A DNA stretch of 64,000 bases, taken from positions 1 through 64,000 of the forward strand of contig SVOY01000008.1 of the NCBI GenBank assembly GCA_015066105.1. Reading direction: 5' to 3'. Both the position numbers and the translations under genes were made by a program. This stretch comes from Oscillospiraceae bacterium. GTDB lineage: Bacteria; Bacillota; Clostridia; Oscillospirales; Acutalibacteraceae. Each line of letters begins with the position of its first letter. Positions within the stretch are counted from its first letter, which is position 1. Below, in pieces: positions 34,665 to 42,062 of the stretch. Under the pieces are notes generated by a model. That model had not been told where the DNA came from. It saw nothing but the letters and a program-made list of their open reading frames with translations, and did no database searches.

Positions 34665-35411
34665 ATGAAAAGGAATATCAGCCTCACACTGATGTATGAC
34701 GGAAGCAGTCTGCACGGCTGGCAGATGCAGGAGAATGCCGCTACTGTTCAGGGACATCTCACCGATGCCCTGGAGAGAATTCTCGGCCATAAGGTCACGC
34801 TTTACGGCTGCAGCCGTACCGATTGCGGAGTTCACGCCAACACCTTCTGCTGTAATTTCCGCACCGAAAGGGAAACGCCCTGCGAAAAAATCAAGGTAGG
34901 TGCAAATGCACTTGTTCCCGAAAGCATTGCGGTTTTATCTGCCGAGGAAAAGCCCGAAGGCTTTAACGCACGCTTTGACTGCAAGGGCAAGGAATATGTT
35001 TATAAGGTGTGGAATTCCAGGGTGCGAAACCCCTTTTACACCAACAGAGCACTGCACCACCCGATAAGTCTTGACGAGGCACTGCTTGATAAGGAATGTA
35101 AGGCCTTTATCGGCTATCACGATTTTTCGGCCTTTTGCGCAAGCGGCACAGAGGTGCAGGATAAAAGACGGACGGTTTATGATTTTTCCGTAAGGCGCGA
35201 GGGCGACCTTGTTCTTTTTACCGTAAAGGGCGACGGCTTTCTGTACAATATGGTAAGGATTATGGTAGGAACCTTGCTTGACATAAACAGCGGAAAAATC
35301 CCTGCAGGCACACTCGCCGACATAATCGAGTCAAAGGACAGGTTAAAAGCCGGCATTACGGCAAGGGCCTGCGGCCTGTATCTCAATAAAGTTTTTTATG
35401 ATGAAATATAA
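34665..35411 (+). CDS. truA: tRNA pseudouridine(38-40) synthase TruA
   Basis: 248 residues. MYDGSSLHGWQMQ at the start, the catalytic Asp in GCSRTDCGVHA (~52), FDCKGKEYVYKVWN (~103), FCASGTEVQDKRRTVYD and VRIMVGTLLDINSGKI near the end. Modifies U38-40 in the anticodon arm of many tRNAs. It starts one base after ecfT, so it is the last gene of the ruv-ecf run. Confidence 0.96.
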   Translation: MKRNISLTLMYDGSSLHGWQMQENAATVQGHLTDALERILGHKVTLYGCSRTDCGVHANTFCCNFRTERETPCEKIKVGANALVPESIAVLSAEEKPEGFNARFDCKGKEYVYKVWNSRVRNPFYTNRALHHPISLDEALLDKECKAFIGYHDFSAFCASGTEVQDKRRTVYDFSVRREGDLVLFTVKGDGFLYNMVRIMVGTLLDINSGKIPAGTLADIIESKDRLKAGITARACGLYLNKVFYDEI

Positions 35412-35426
35412 ATTAGGTTATAAATA

Positions 35427-35455
35427 TTGTTTATTTTCAAACAGTATGATATAAT
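35427..35455 (+). promoter_or_regulatory. Promoter of cvpA-pgsA
   Basis: TTGTTT (35427-35432), 17-base spacer, TATAAT (35450-35455), 33 bases before cvpA. Confidence 0.7.
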
Positions 35456-35488
35456 ACACTTTAATGTTAATAAAAAAGGAGGAATTCA

Positions 35489-36199
35489 ATGGCTTATATT
35501 GTTGATATAATTATTGTAGCAATTTTTGCTCTTGTAATTATAATATCTGCAAAAAAAGGCTTTTTCAGAAGCTTCATTGACTTTGCGGGCTCAATGATTG
35601 CCGTTATTGCCGCAAGGGTTTTGTCAGCAAACTGTGCAAAGGGTGTTTTTGAAAGCTTTGTTGCTCCCGGTGCAGAAAAGCTTCTTGCTCAGAATCTCGG
35701 CTCAGCCGCAACAACGGATTATACTCAGCAGGTTGAAAACGCAATCAACTCGCTTCCCGAGGGACTTGACGGTATATTGCAGATTATGGGCATTGACAGT
35801 CAGAGCATAATGGATAAGGCCGCAGAGGGTGTCAACCTTAACGGTGACAACCTTGTTGAAAGCCTTATGAACAGCATTGTCACACCCGTGGGTACGGCCG
35901 TGCTGCAGTTTGTGCTTTTTGTTGTTTTTGCAATTGCGCTTATTTTCTTTATCAAGGTTTTCGGCAGAGTTTTTGATAAGATATTCAAAAAGCTCCCCGT
36001 TATCAAAGGCCTTAACAAGAGCCTCGGTGCCGTTTTCGGTGTTCTCAGAGGTTTGATCATTGTGGTTATTGTTTCAATGCTTATAAGCGTTGTTGTAAGC
36101 TTTACTAACAATGAAATGCTTATAACAAGCGTTGAAAATTCAATAATAGTTAATGCGATAAGCGGTGCGTTGTCGTCTCTTATCGGAATAAACATTTAA
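35489..36199 (+). CDS. CvpA-family membrane protein
   Basis: 236 residues with four membrane segments: VDIIIVAIFALVIIISAKKGF at the start (the KKGFFRSFIDFAGS turn is the CvpA signature), a second at ~25-45, and two at ~135-155 and ~185-205 joined by a basic loop (RVFDKIFKKLPVIKGLN). Family members affect colicin V export in E. coli and surface or biofilm traits elsewhere; the molecular role is unsettled. ATG 35489 has AAGGAGG ahead. pgsA follows at 16 bases. Confidence 0.85.
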   Translation: MAYIVDIIIVAIFALVIIISAKKGFFRSFIDFAGSMIAVIAARVLSANCAKGVFESFVAPGAEKLLAQNLGSAATTDYTQQVENAINSLPEGLDGILQIMGIDSQSIMDKAAEGVNLNGDNLVESLMNSIVTPVGTAVLQFVLFVVFAIALIFFIKVFGRVFDKIFKKLPVIKGLNKSLGAVFGVLRGLIIVVIVSMLISVVVSFTNNEMLITSVENSIIVNAISGALSSLIGINI

Positions 36200-36215
36200 A
36201 AGTGAGGATATCAAT

Positions 36216-36851
36216 ATGAAAGATTTATTCAAAGGCTGTTGGACAATTCCCAACCTGCTCTCTCTTATCAGAATTTTACTTATTCCCGTTTTCGGTGTGC
36301 TTTTCTATAACGACCAGAAAATCGCCGCTGTTGTAGTGCTTGCTCTTTCGGGCCTTTCCGATATGTTTGACGGAAAAATTGCAAGACGCTTCAATCAGGT
36401 CAGCGACCTCGGCAAGATTCTCGACCCCGTTGCCGATAAGCTTACACAGATTACAATTGCAATTATGCTTTTCCTTGATTTCAAAAATTCAAGCGACAAG
36501 CTCATCAATGCCTTCGGCTGGGTTTTCCTTGTTTTCCTTATCAAGGAGGCTATTATGATTATCGGCGGCCTTGTAATGCTGCTTATGAACATCAGACCCG
36601 GTGCCGCTGAAATCTGGGGCAAGCTTGCAACAGGTGTGTTCTATGTTGGTATGGTTGCAATTATTGCGGCAGGCCCCGATGTAGGTGCCTTCAATGATGT
36701 GCTCGGCTTTGAGCTTCCTGCAGTAGTTACGGGTATTATAGTAGTTGTTTCTGCAATTATGACCGTTATTGCCTTCCTCAGCTATATGCCCGAAACCTTC
36801 AGACAGTTCAAGGAGCACTTTGCTGAGAAAAAGGCTGCAAAGACAAAATAA
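36216..36851 (+). CDS. pgsA: CDP-alcohol phosphatidyltransferase (PgsA-type)
   Basis: 211 residues and about five membrane helices. The CDP-alcohol transferase signature is complete (D-G-x2-A-R-x8-G-x3-D-x3-D, seen as DGKIAR...GKILDPVAD at ~47-70). The start IPNLLSLIRILLIPVFG is typical of phosphatidylglycerophosphate synthase, which condenses CDP-diacylglycerol with glycerol-3-phosphate. A longer loop and the Ala/Lys tail do not change the call. Confidence 0.93.
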   Translation: MKDLFKGCWTIPNLLSLIRILLIPVFGVLFYNDQKIAAVVVLALSGLSDMFDGKIARRFNQVSDLGKILDPVADKLTQITIAIMLFLDFKNSSDKLINAFGWVFLVFLIKEAIMIIGGLVMLLMNIRPGAAEIWGKLATGVFYVGMVAIIAAGPDVGAFNDVLGFELPAVVTGIIVVVSAIMTVIAFLSYMPETFRQFKEHFAEKKAAKTK

Positions 36852-36900
36852 TTCACTCTCTTAGGAAAGGAAGCCGTGGATACGGCTTTATGGCACTCAT

Positions 36901-39216
36901 ATGAAAAAAATGATTTGCTCAAGATGCAAAAAACGTCCCGCGGTAATTTTTATTTCAAAAATTGTTGACGGAAAAACCGTGCCCGAGGGTCTTTGCATCA
37001 ATTGTGCAATGGAAATGAATATTGGCCCCATCAAGCAGATGATGGAGCAGATGGGTATTACTGAAGAGGATGTTGACTCAATCAGCGAGCAGTTCAGCAA
37101 TATGTTCCCCGATACCGACGGCGACGGCTCCTTTGAGCCGGGCGGCTCACCCACAATGCCCTTTCTTCAGGGTCTCTTCGGTGATATGCAGAACGGACTC
37201 AGTGTACGCAACGAAAACAAGGCTGAGGCTGTCAAGTCAGAGACGGATTCAACTGCCGACGGCAAAAAGCAGGGCAGAAAGTCCAAAAGAGAAAAAGAAA
37301 AGAAAAAGAAGTTTCTTTCACTTTACTGCACTGACCTTACCGCAAAGGCAAGGGACGGAAAAATTGACAACATAATCGGCAGAGATAAGGAGCTTTCAAG
37401 AGTTATCCAGATTCTTTGCAGACGCTCAAAGAATAATCCCTGCCTTATAGGTGAGCCCGGCGTGGGTAAAACCGCCATTGCTGAGGCTCTTGCACAGAAA
37501 ATTGCAGAGGGCAAGGTGCCTGCAAAGCTTGCCGATAAGGAGATACATCTTCTTGACCTTACCGCTCTTGTTGCGGGTACTCAGTTCAGAGGTCAGTTTG
37601 AAAGCCGTATCAAAAACCTTGTTGATGAGGTGAAATACAACGGCAACATCATTCTTTTTATCGATGAAATTCACAATCTTGTTGGTACAGGTGATGCCGA
37701 AGGCTCAATGAATGCCGCAAACATTCTCAAGCCTGCGCTTTCCCGCGGTGAAATTCAGGTTGTGGGTGCAACCACCTTTACCGAGTACAGAAAGCATATT
37801 GAAAAGGATGCCGCACTTGAAAGACGCTTCCAGCCCGTTAAGGTTGACGAGCCTTCAATTGAGGATGCTACCGAAATTCTTCTCGGCATCAAAAAATATT
37901 ACGAGGCATACCACCGTGTAACAATAAGCGATGCTCTTGTAAGAAAGGCTGTTGTTCTTTCAGAAAGATACATTACAGACCGTTTTCTGCCCGATAAGGC
38001 TATTGACCTTCTTGACGAGGCCTGCACCTGTGCAAACCTTCGCAACAGGGCAATCAGCGACCTTGAAATCAGTGAGCGCAAGCTTGCCGAGCTTAAGCTT
38101 GATGAAGAGGACCTTATGAGCGAAACGGAAAATATCGACTACGAGGCTATTGCAAAGCTCAAAAGCGATATTGTTCTTTGCGAAAACGATATTCAGGGTC
38201 TTACCGAAAGGGCAAACGACAATGCCGTAACAGAAGAGGACATTGCAAAGGTGATTGAGCTTTGGACGGGTGTGCCCTCAAGCAAGGTTATCGAAAGTGA
38301 CCTTAAAAAGCTCGGCTCACTTGAGTCAACGCTTAAAAGCAAGGTTATAGGTCAGGATGAGGCTATTGCGGCTATAGCCGCCGCCATAAGGCGCAGCCGT
38401 GTGCAGATAAGCCCCAGAAGAAGACCTGCCTCATTCATCTTTGTAGGCCCTACGGGTGTGGGCAAAACCGAGCTTGTAAAGCAGATTTCCACAGAGCTTT
38501 TTTCAACTCCCGAAACGCTTATCAGACTTGATATGTCAGAGTTTATGGAAAAGCACAGTGTTTCCCGTATTATCGGCTCGCCTCCGGGCTATGTCGGCTA
38601 TGACGAGGCCGGTCAGCTTACCGAAAAGGTAAGAAGAAAGCCCTACAGCGTTATTCTTTTTGACGAAATTGAAAAAGCACACCCCGATGTAATGAATATT
38701 CTCCTTCAGATTCTTGACGAGGGCAGAATTACCGATGCACAAGGCAGAACGGTAAACTTTGAAAATACGGTTATCGTTATGACCTCAAACGCGGGCGGTG
38801 AAAGAAAGGGCGGTGCTCTCGGCTTCGGCAAGGAGAAGGGAGACGCAACAAAAGATAAAATAATGAAGGCTCTTTCTGATTTCCTTCGCCCCGAATTTAT
38901 CGGCAGAGTTGATGAAATTGCAATATTCAATGCTCTCAGCGTAGAGGACTATGAAAAGATTGCCGAGCTTTTACTTGAGGAGCTTAAAGGCAGTCTTAAG
39001 GAAAAGGACATTGAATTCAGGTGGACGGCTGATGTTTCAAAGTATCTTGCCGAGAATTCACACGGAGGACAGCGCGGAGCAAGAGACTTAAGAAACCTTA
39101 TCCGCAAAAAGATTGAAGACGGAGTTGCCAACATAATAATTGACAATGCTGACACATCCGTCAGCGGAATTGCCGCTGATGTTAAGGATGGCGAAATCGC
39201 ACTTTCACACATATAA
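36901..39216 (+). CDS. clpE: ClpE-type AAA+ unfoldase with N-terminal zinc finger
   Basis: 771-residue HSP100 ATPase. The N-terminus has a four-Cys zinc motif (C6, C9, C32, C35) in place of the Clp_N repeats. It is followed by an acidic and then Lys-rich linker (~75-140). AAA domain 1: Walker A GEPGVGKT, Walker B ILFIDEIHN. A shortened middle coiled coil (~385-445). AAA domain 2: GPTGVGKTEL, FDEIEKAHPD. The LGF loop (GALGFGKEKG, ~640) is the ClpP-docking site, so it should feed substrates to ClpP. The zinc finger and short middle domain match ClpE rather than ClpC. It is monocistronic and ends at a good terminator. Confidence 0.9.
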   Translation: MKKMICSRCKKRPAVIFISKIVDGKTVPEGLCINCAMEMNIGPIKQMMEQMGITEEDVDSISEQFSNMFPDTDGDGSFEPGGSPTMPFLQGLFGDMQNGLSVRNENKAEAVKSETDSTADGKKQGRKSKREKEKKKKFLSLYCTDLTAKARDGKIDNIIGRDKELSRVIQILCRRSKNNPCLIGEPGVGKTAIAEALAQKIAEGKVPAKLADKEIHLLDLTALVAGTQFRGQFESRIKNLVDEVKYNGNIILFIDEIHNLVGTGDAEGSMNAANILKPALSRGEIQVVGATTFTEYRKHIEKDAALERRFQPVKVDEPSIEDATEILLGIKKYYEAYHRVTISDALVRKAVVLSERYITDRFLPDKAIDLLDEACTCANLRNRAISDLEISERKLAELKLDEEDLMSETENIDYEAIAKLKSDIVLCENDIQGLTERANDNAVTEEDIAKVIELWTGVPSSKVIESDLKKLGSLESTLKSKVIGQDEAIAAIAAAIRRSRVQISPRRRPASFIFVGPTGVGKTELVKQISTELFSTPETLIRLDMSEFMEKHSVSRIIGSPPGYVGYDEAGQLTEKVRRKPYSVILFDEIEKAHPDVMNILLQILDEGRITDAQGRTVNFENTVIVMTSNAGGERKGGALGFGKEKGDATKDKIMKALSDFLRPEFIGRVDEIAIFNALSVEDYEKIAELLLEELKGSLKEKDIEFRWTADVSKYLAENSHGGQRGARDLRNLIRKKIEDGVANIIIDNADTSVSGIAADVKDGEIALSHI

Positions 39217-39223
39217 ACAGCCG

Positions 39224-39255
39224 GGTCCGTTCTTTATGGACGGACCTTTGTTTTT
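39224..39255 (+). terminator. Terminator of clpE
   Basis: GGTCCGT / ACGGACC with a 9-base loop, followed by TTTGTTTTT. Confidence 0.85.
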
Positions 39256-39289
39256 AATGAAATATATTGCAATTTTTTTTGAAAAAGGC

Positions 39290-39318
39290 TTGACAATATA
39301 ACCTCAATTGTGTATAAT
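39290..39318 (+). promoter_or_regulatory. Consensus promoter of the four-tRNA cluster
   Basis: TTGACA (39290-39295), 17-base spacer, TATAAT (39313-39318), about 20 bases before tRNA-Gly. It is a perfect consensus, as suits a strong stable-RNA promoter. Confidence 0.93.
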
Positions 39319-39338
39319 AATCAGCGTTGCACAGCTCT

Positions 39339-39412
39339 GCGGGTGTAGTTCAATGGTAGAATCCCAGCCTTCCAAGCTGGTCGTGTGGGTTCGATTCCCA
39401 TCACCCGCTCCA
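39339..39412 (+). tRNA. tRNA-Gly (TCC anticodon)
   Basis: 74-nt cloverleaf: acceptor GCGGGTG/CACCCGC, anticodon stem CCAGC/GCTGG with loop CTTCCAA, T-arm with GGTTCGATTCC and encoded CCA. Confidence 0.97.
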
Positions 39413-39423
39413 AGTTAATATAT

Positions 39424-39500
<77 letters not shown>

Positions 39501-39507
39501 GTAGGTG

Positions 39508-39584
39508 GTGGATATAGCTCAGTTGGTTAGAGCGCCAGGTTGTGGCCCTGGAGGTCGTCGGTTCGAATCCGATTATCCACCCCA
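39508..39584 (+). tRNA. tRNA-His (GTG anticodon)
   Basis: Acceptor GTGGATA/TATCCAC with G at -1 (39507) opposite C73, the His identity pair. Anticodon stem CCAGG/CCTGG with loop TTGTGGC. Encoded CCA. Confidence 0.97.
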
Positions 39585-39597
39585 TTTAATTTTATAT

Positions 39598-39672
39598 AGG
39601 GGTGTCGTCAAGCGGTAAGACACAACACTTTGACTGTTGCATTCGTAGGTTCGAATCCTGCCACCCCTGCCA
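39598..39672 (+). tRNA. tRNA-Gln (TTG anticodon)
   Basis: 75-nt cloverleaf: acceptor AGGGGTG/CACCCCT, anticodon stem CAACA/TGTTG with loop CTTTGAC, encoded CCA. The last tRNA of the cluster. Confidence 0.97.
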
Positions 39673-39679
39673 AAGAAAA

Positions 39680-39706
39680 CGACAAGTTTCGACTTGTCGA
39701 TTTTTC
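39680..39706 (+). terminator. Terminator of the tRNA cluster
   Basis: CGACAAGT-TTCG-ACTTGTCG, 8-bp perfect stem, then ATTTTTC. The sequence from the CCA end through AAAACGACAAGTTTCGAC is identical to that after tRNA-Pro at 4550-4574. Confidence 0.88.
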
Positions 39707-39860
39707 ATTTATGTCCGCAGGACATAACTTCATTACGAGCGAAGCGAGTACTTCATTTTACTGCTTGCAGTAAACTTCATTGTCCGCTTGCGGACATAAA
39801 ACGAAGTTGCCTTACGGCAAATGAAGTGCTGTCGCAATGAAGTCGCCCTTCGGGCAAACG
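39707..39860. repeat. Second array of short variable hairpins after tRNA-Gln
   Basis: Stem-loops ATGTCCGCAGGACAT (39711-39725), TTACTGCTTGCAGTAA (39758-39773), TGTCCGCTTGCGGACA (39781-39796), TTGCCTTACGGCAA (39807-39820) and GCCCTTCGGGC are divided by an 8-base linker. The linker reads ACTTCATT in the first half and its complement AATGAAGT in the second half, so the whole array is a large inverted structure. Stem sequences differ from unit to unit while linkers are kept. No open frame or known element explains it. Same design as 4597-4740 but with a different linker. Confidence 0.8.
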
Positions 39861-39880
39861 CATTGACGAAACCGTTAACA

Positions 39881-39909
39881 TTGCAAATTGATAGTATGTG
39901 TGCTATAAT
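39881..39909 (+). promoter_or_regulatory. Promoter of the TfoX-like gene
   Basis: TTGCAA (39881-39886), 17-base spacer, TATAAT (39904-39909), 34 bases before ATG 39944. Confidence 0.7.
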
Positions 39910-39943
39910 CATATCGACAAGTAAGAATTTATAGAGGTGTAAT

Positions 39944-40252
39944 ATGGCTTCAAGTAAAGAGTATTTGGATTTTGTGTTGGAACAGTTATCCGAATTAGAT
40001 GATATAACATACAGAGCAATGATGGGCGAATACATCATTTATTATCGCGGTAAAATTGTCGGCGGTATTTATGATGATAGGTTACTTGTAAAAACTGTCA
40101 AATCTGCGATTTCTCTTATGCCGGCTGCACCCTATGAATTACCTTATGAGGGAGCAAAAGAAATGCTGTTGGTCGATAATATAGACAGTAAAGAGTTTCT
40201 GACTGAACTATTTAATTCGATGTATGATGAACTCCCTACATCCAAGAAATAA
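39944..40252 (+). CDS. TfoX/Sxy N-terminal-domain protein
   Basis: 102 residues, only the TfoX N-terminal domain: LDFVLEQLSELDDITYRAMMGEYIIYYRGKIVGGI followed by DDRLLVKT. In gamma-proteobacteria TfoX/Sxy drives competence gene expression together with CRP. Stand-alone N-terminal-domain copies in Firmicutes have no established role. A TAGAGGTG ribosome site precedes ATG 39944. It has its own promoter and terminator. Confidence 0.85.
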   Translation: MASSKEYLDFVLEQLSELDDITYRAMMGEYIIYYRGKIVGGIYDDRLLVKTVKSAISLMPAAPYELPYEGAKEMLLVDNIDSKEFLTELFNSMYDELPTSKK

Positions 40253-40307
40253 ACAACTTCCGATTTGCCGGGTTGTTGCTGTTTTTAACCGGTAAACATT
40301 TTAAAAC

Positions 40308-40335
40308 ACCAAGTCGCAGGACTTGGTATTTTTTA
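40308..40335 (+). terminator. Terminator of the TfoX-like gene
   Basis: ACCAAGTC-GCAG-GACTTGGT perfect stem, then ATTTTTTAT. Confidence 0.9.
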
Positions 40336-40359
40336 TCCGTTATATATATGAAAAACAAA

Positions 40360-40388
40360 TTGCATTTTTAAAAACCCTATGCTATAAT
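40360..40388 (+). promoter_or_regulatory. Promoter of the oxidoreductase/YhcH operon
   Basis: TTGCAT (40360-40365), 17-base spacer, TATAAT (40383-40388), followed by the possible small frame at 40407. Confidence 0.65.
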
Positions 40389-40406
40389 TTCAAAGGAAAT
40401 GTTTTA

Positions 40407-40576
40407 ATGCTGAGGGGGATTAACCCGGGTAATATAAAAGATACCAGGCTCGTCTCTGCTCTTAAAAGGATTTGTGACAGTGACCCTATACCTTCAGAGA
40501 CTATCCGCACGATGAAAAATGGCTTCTTGATACCCGTGAGGCAGTTAATGCCCGTATAAAAGAACTGAGGAGGTAA
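40407..40576 (+). pseudogene. Possible frameshifted small gene ahead of the oxidoreductase
   Basis: From ATG 40407 (AAAGGAAA before it) the frame reads MLRGINPGNIKDTRLVSAL and onward, ending at 40559. A one-base shift near 40481 (-1 at GACCCT) joins it to a second frame, PYTFRDYPHDEKWLLDTRE then AVNARIKELRR. That frame stops at 40574-40576, immediately before the next gene, overlapping its AGGAGG site in the way normal for an operon. The joined product would be about 57 residues. I do not recognise it. It could be a broken gene, a programmed shift, a sequencing error, or simply leader. Confidence 0.35.
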
Positions 40577-40579
40577 GCT

Positions 40580-41542
40580 ATGGGAAAATTCAGATGGGCT
40601 TATGTAGGCAGCGGCGGTATTGCCGAGTCTACGGCTAAGAGTATACTAAAGGGCAACCACCTTATAACAGCCGTTTATTCAAGAACCTACAGTAAGGCAA
40701 AGGCCTTTGCCGATAAATATTGTGCAAGGGCATACGAAAGCTTCGAGGAGCTTCTGAATTCGGGAGAATTTGATGCGCTTTATATTGCAACGCCACATAC
40801 CGCACACGTTGAATATGCCGTTGCCGCGCTGAAAAGGAAAATCCCCGTGCTTTGTGAAAAGCCTGTTGGCGTTACGGCTGCCGATGTTGAGCTGCTGATA
40901 AAAACCGCAAAGGAAAACGATACTTATTTTGCAGAGGCAATGTGGACCTGGTTTTCCGATACGGCTTTGGGCGTGAAAAAATGGGTGCAGAGTGAAGTCG
41001 TCGGCAGGACTGAGCGCGTTGAAATTCATTATGCTTTTCACGGCCTTGCAAAAAGCAAGGATTCCCGTGTGCGAAATCCTATGACCGCGGGCGGTGCACT
41101 TCTTGATATCGGCATTTACCCCGTTACATACTGTTACAATCTTTTCGGCTATCCCGATAAAATAAGCTGTGAGGGTGAAATACGTGACGGCATTGATGTC
41201 AGGGAAAAAATCGTTCTTTCATACGGTGATACGGTTTGTGAGCTGTACATTTCCTTTGAGGAGCTTAAGGAAATGTTTTCCCTTAAGGGTACAAAGGGAA
41301 GAATAATTATACCCGCTTTTCACGTTTCGCCTTATGCGCTTATGCTTGGCCCCAAGGGTGTCAGATTCACCTTTGGCAAAACCACCTATCTCAACGAGTT
41401 TGACCGCTGTGCCCGGGAGATAATGAGCGGCAAAAAGGAATCGGACTATGTACCCTTTGAGGCAACCTTAAGCTGTATGAAAATTATGGATGAATGCCGC
41501 AGACAGATGGGACTTGTATATCCCTTTGAAAAAAATGTTTAA
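40580..41542 (+). CDS. Gfo/Idh/MocA-family oxidoreductase
   Basis: 320 residues. The N-terminal Rossmann fold (WAYVGSGGIAESTAKSIL, ~4-20) binds NAD(P). CEKPVGVTAADV (~93) has the family Glu-Lys-Pro with the catalytic Lys. The C-terminal beta-sheet domain includes DIGIYPVTYCYNLFG (~177, the DxGxH/Y-like motif with Tyr in place of His). It oxidises or reduces a cyclic sugar or sugar derivative. The neighbour 14 bases downstream is a YhcH-type protein, which hints at aminosugar or sialic-acid-related metabolism (inference). Confidence 0.92.
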   Translation: MGKFRWAYVGSGGIAESTAKSILKGNHLITAVYSRTYSKAKAFADKYCARAYESFEELLNSGEFDALYIATPHTAHVEYAVAALKRKIPVLCEKPVGVTAADVELLIKTAKENDTYFAEAMWTWFSDTALGVKKWVQSEVVGRTERVEIHYAFHGLAKSKDSRVRNPMTAGGALLDIGIYPVTYCYNLFGYPDKISCEGEIRDGIDVREKIVLSYGDTVCELYISFEELKEMFSLKGTKGRIIIPAFHVSPYALMLGPKGVRFTFGKTTYLNEFDRCAREIMSGKKESDYVPFEATLSCMKIMDECRRQMGLVYPFEKNV

Positions 41543-41556
41543 TAAGGAGTAATGTT

Positions 41557-42009
41557 ATGATAAAGGATAATTTAAAAAACTGCGAAAAATACACAAAGGC
41601 TCACGACGGCTTTGCCGAGGCCTTTGCTTTTCTGAAAAAAGCCACGGATGAAAAGCTTCCCGAGGGCAGATACGAAATAGACGGAGACAGGGTTTTTGCC
41701 TTTATTCAGAGCTATACCTCAAAAACCGAATCGAGCTTTGAGGCTCACAGAAATTACATTGACATTCAGTTCATTATGTCGGGTGTTGAGGTGATGAAGG
41801 TTGCCGATATTTCAAAGGTGACGCCCTCTTGCGATTACAGTGCCGAAAAGGACATCGGCTTTTTTGAGGATTATGAAAAAGCATCTGTATTGACCGTTGA
41901 AGAAGGGGAGTACGGCATTTTCTTCCCCTGGGATGCTCATAAGCCGGGTCTGTGCTTTGATAATAATCCCGACAATGTGAAAAAGGTTGTTGTCAAGGTG
42001 CGTGCATAA
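41557..42009 (+). CDS. YhcH/YjgK/YiaL-family protein
   Basis: 150 residues, single cupin-like domain. The metal-binding pattern is seen in ALEAHRNYIDIQFIMSGVE-type stretch (SSFEAHRNYIDIQ, ~66) and a late His in FFPWDAHKPGL (~128). Family members include the YhcH anomerase of the sialic acid operon and the EbgC subunit. It is probably a sugar anomerase or isomerase helper, co-transcribed with the oxidoreductase. AAGGAG precedes ATG 41557. Confidence 0.9.
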   Translation: MIKDNLKNCEKYTKAHDGFAEAFAFLKKATDEKLPEGRYEIDGDRVFAFIQSYTSKTESSFEAHRNYIDIQFIMSGVEVMKVADISKVTPSCDYSAEKDIGFFEDYEKASVLTVEEGEYGIFFPWDAHKPGLCFDNNPDNVKKVVVKVRA

Positions 42010-42062
42010 TAAGCATTTGTTTTGTTTTAATTATAATTTTATAAATAAATCAGGGAGGAAAA

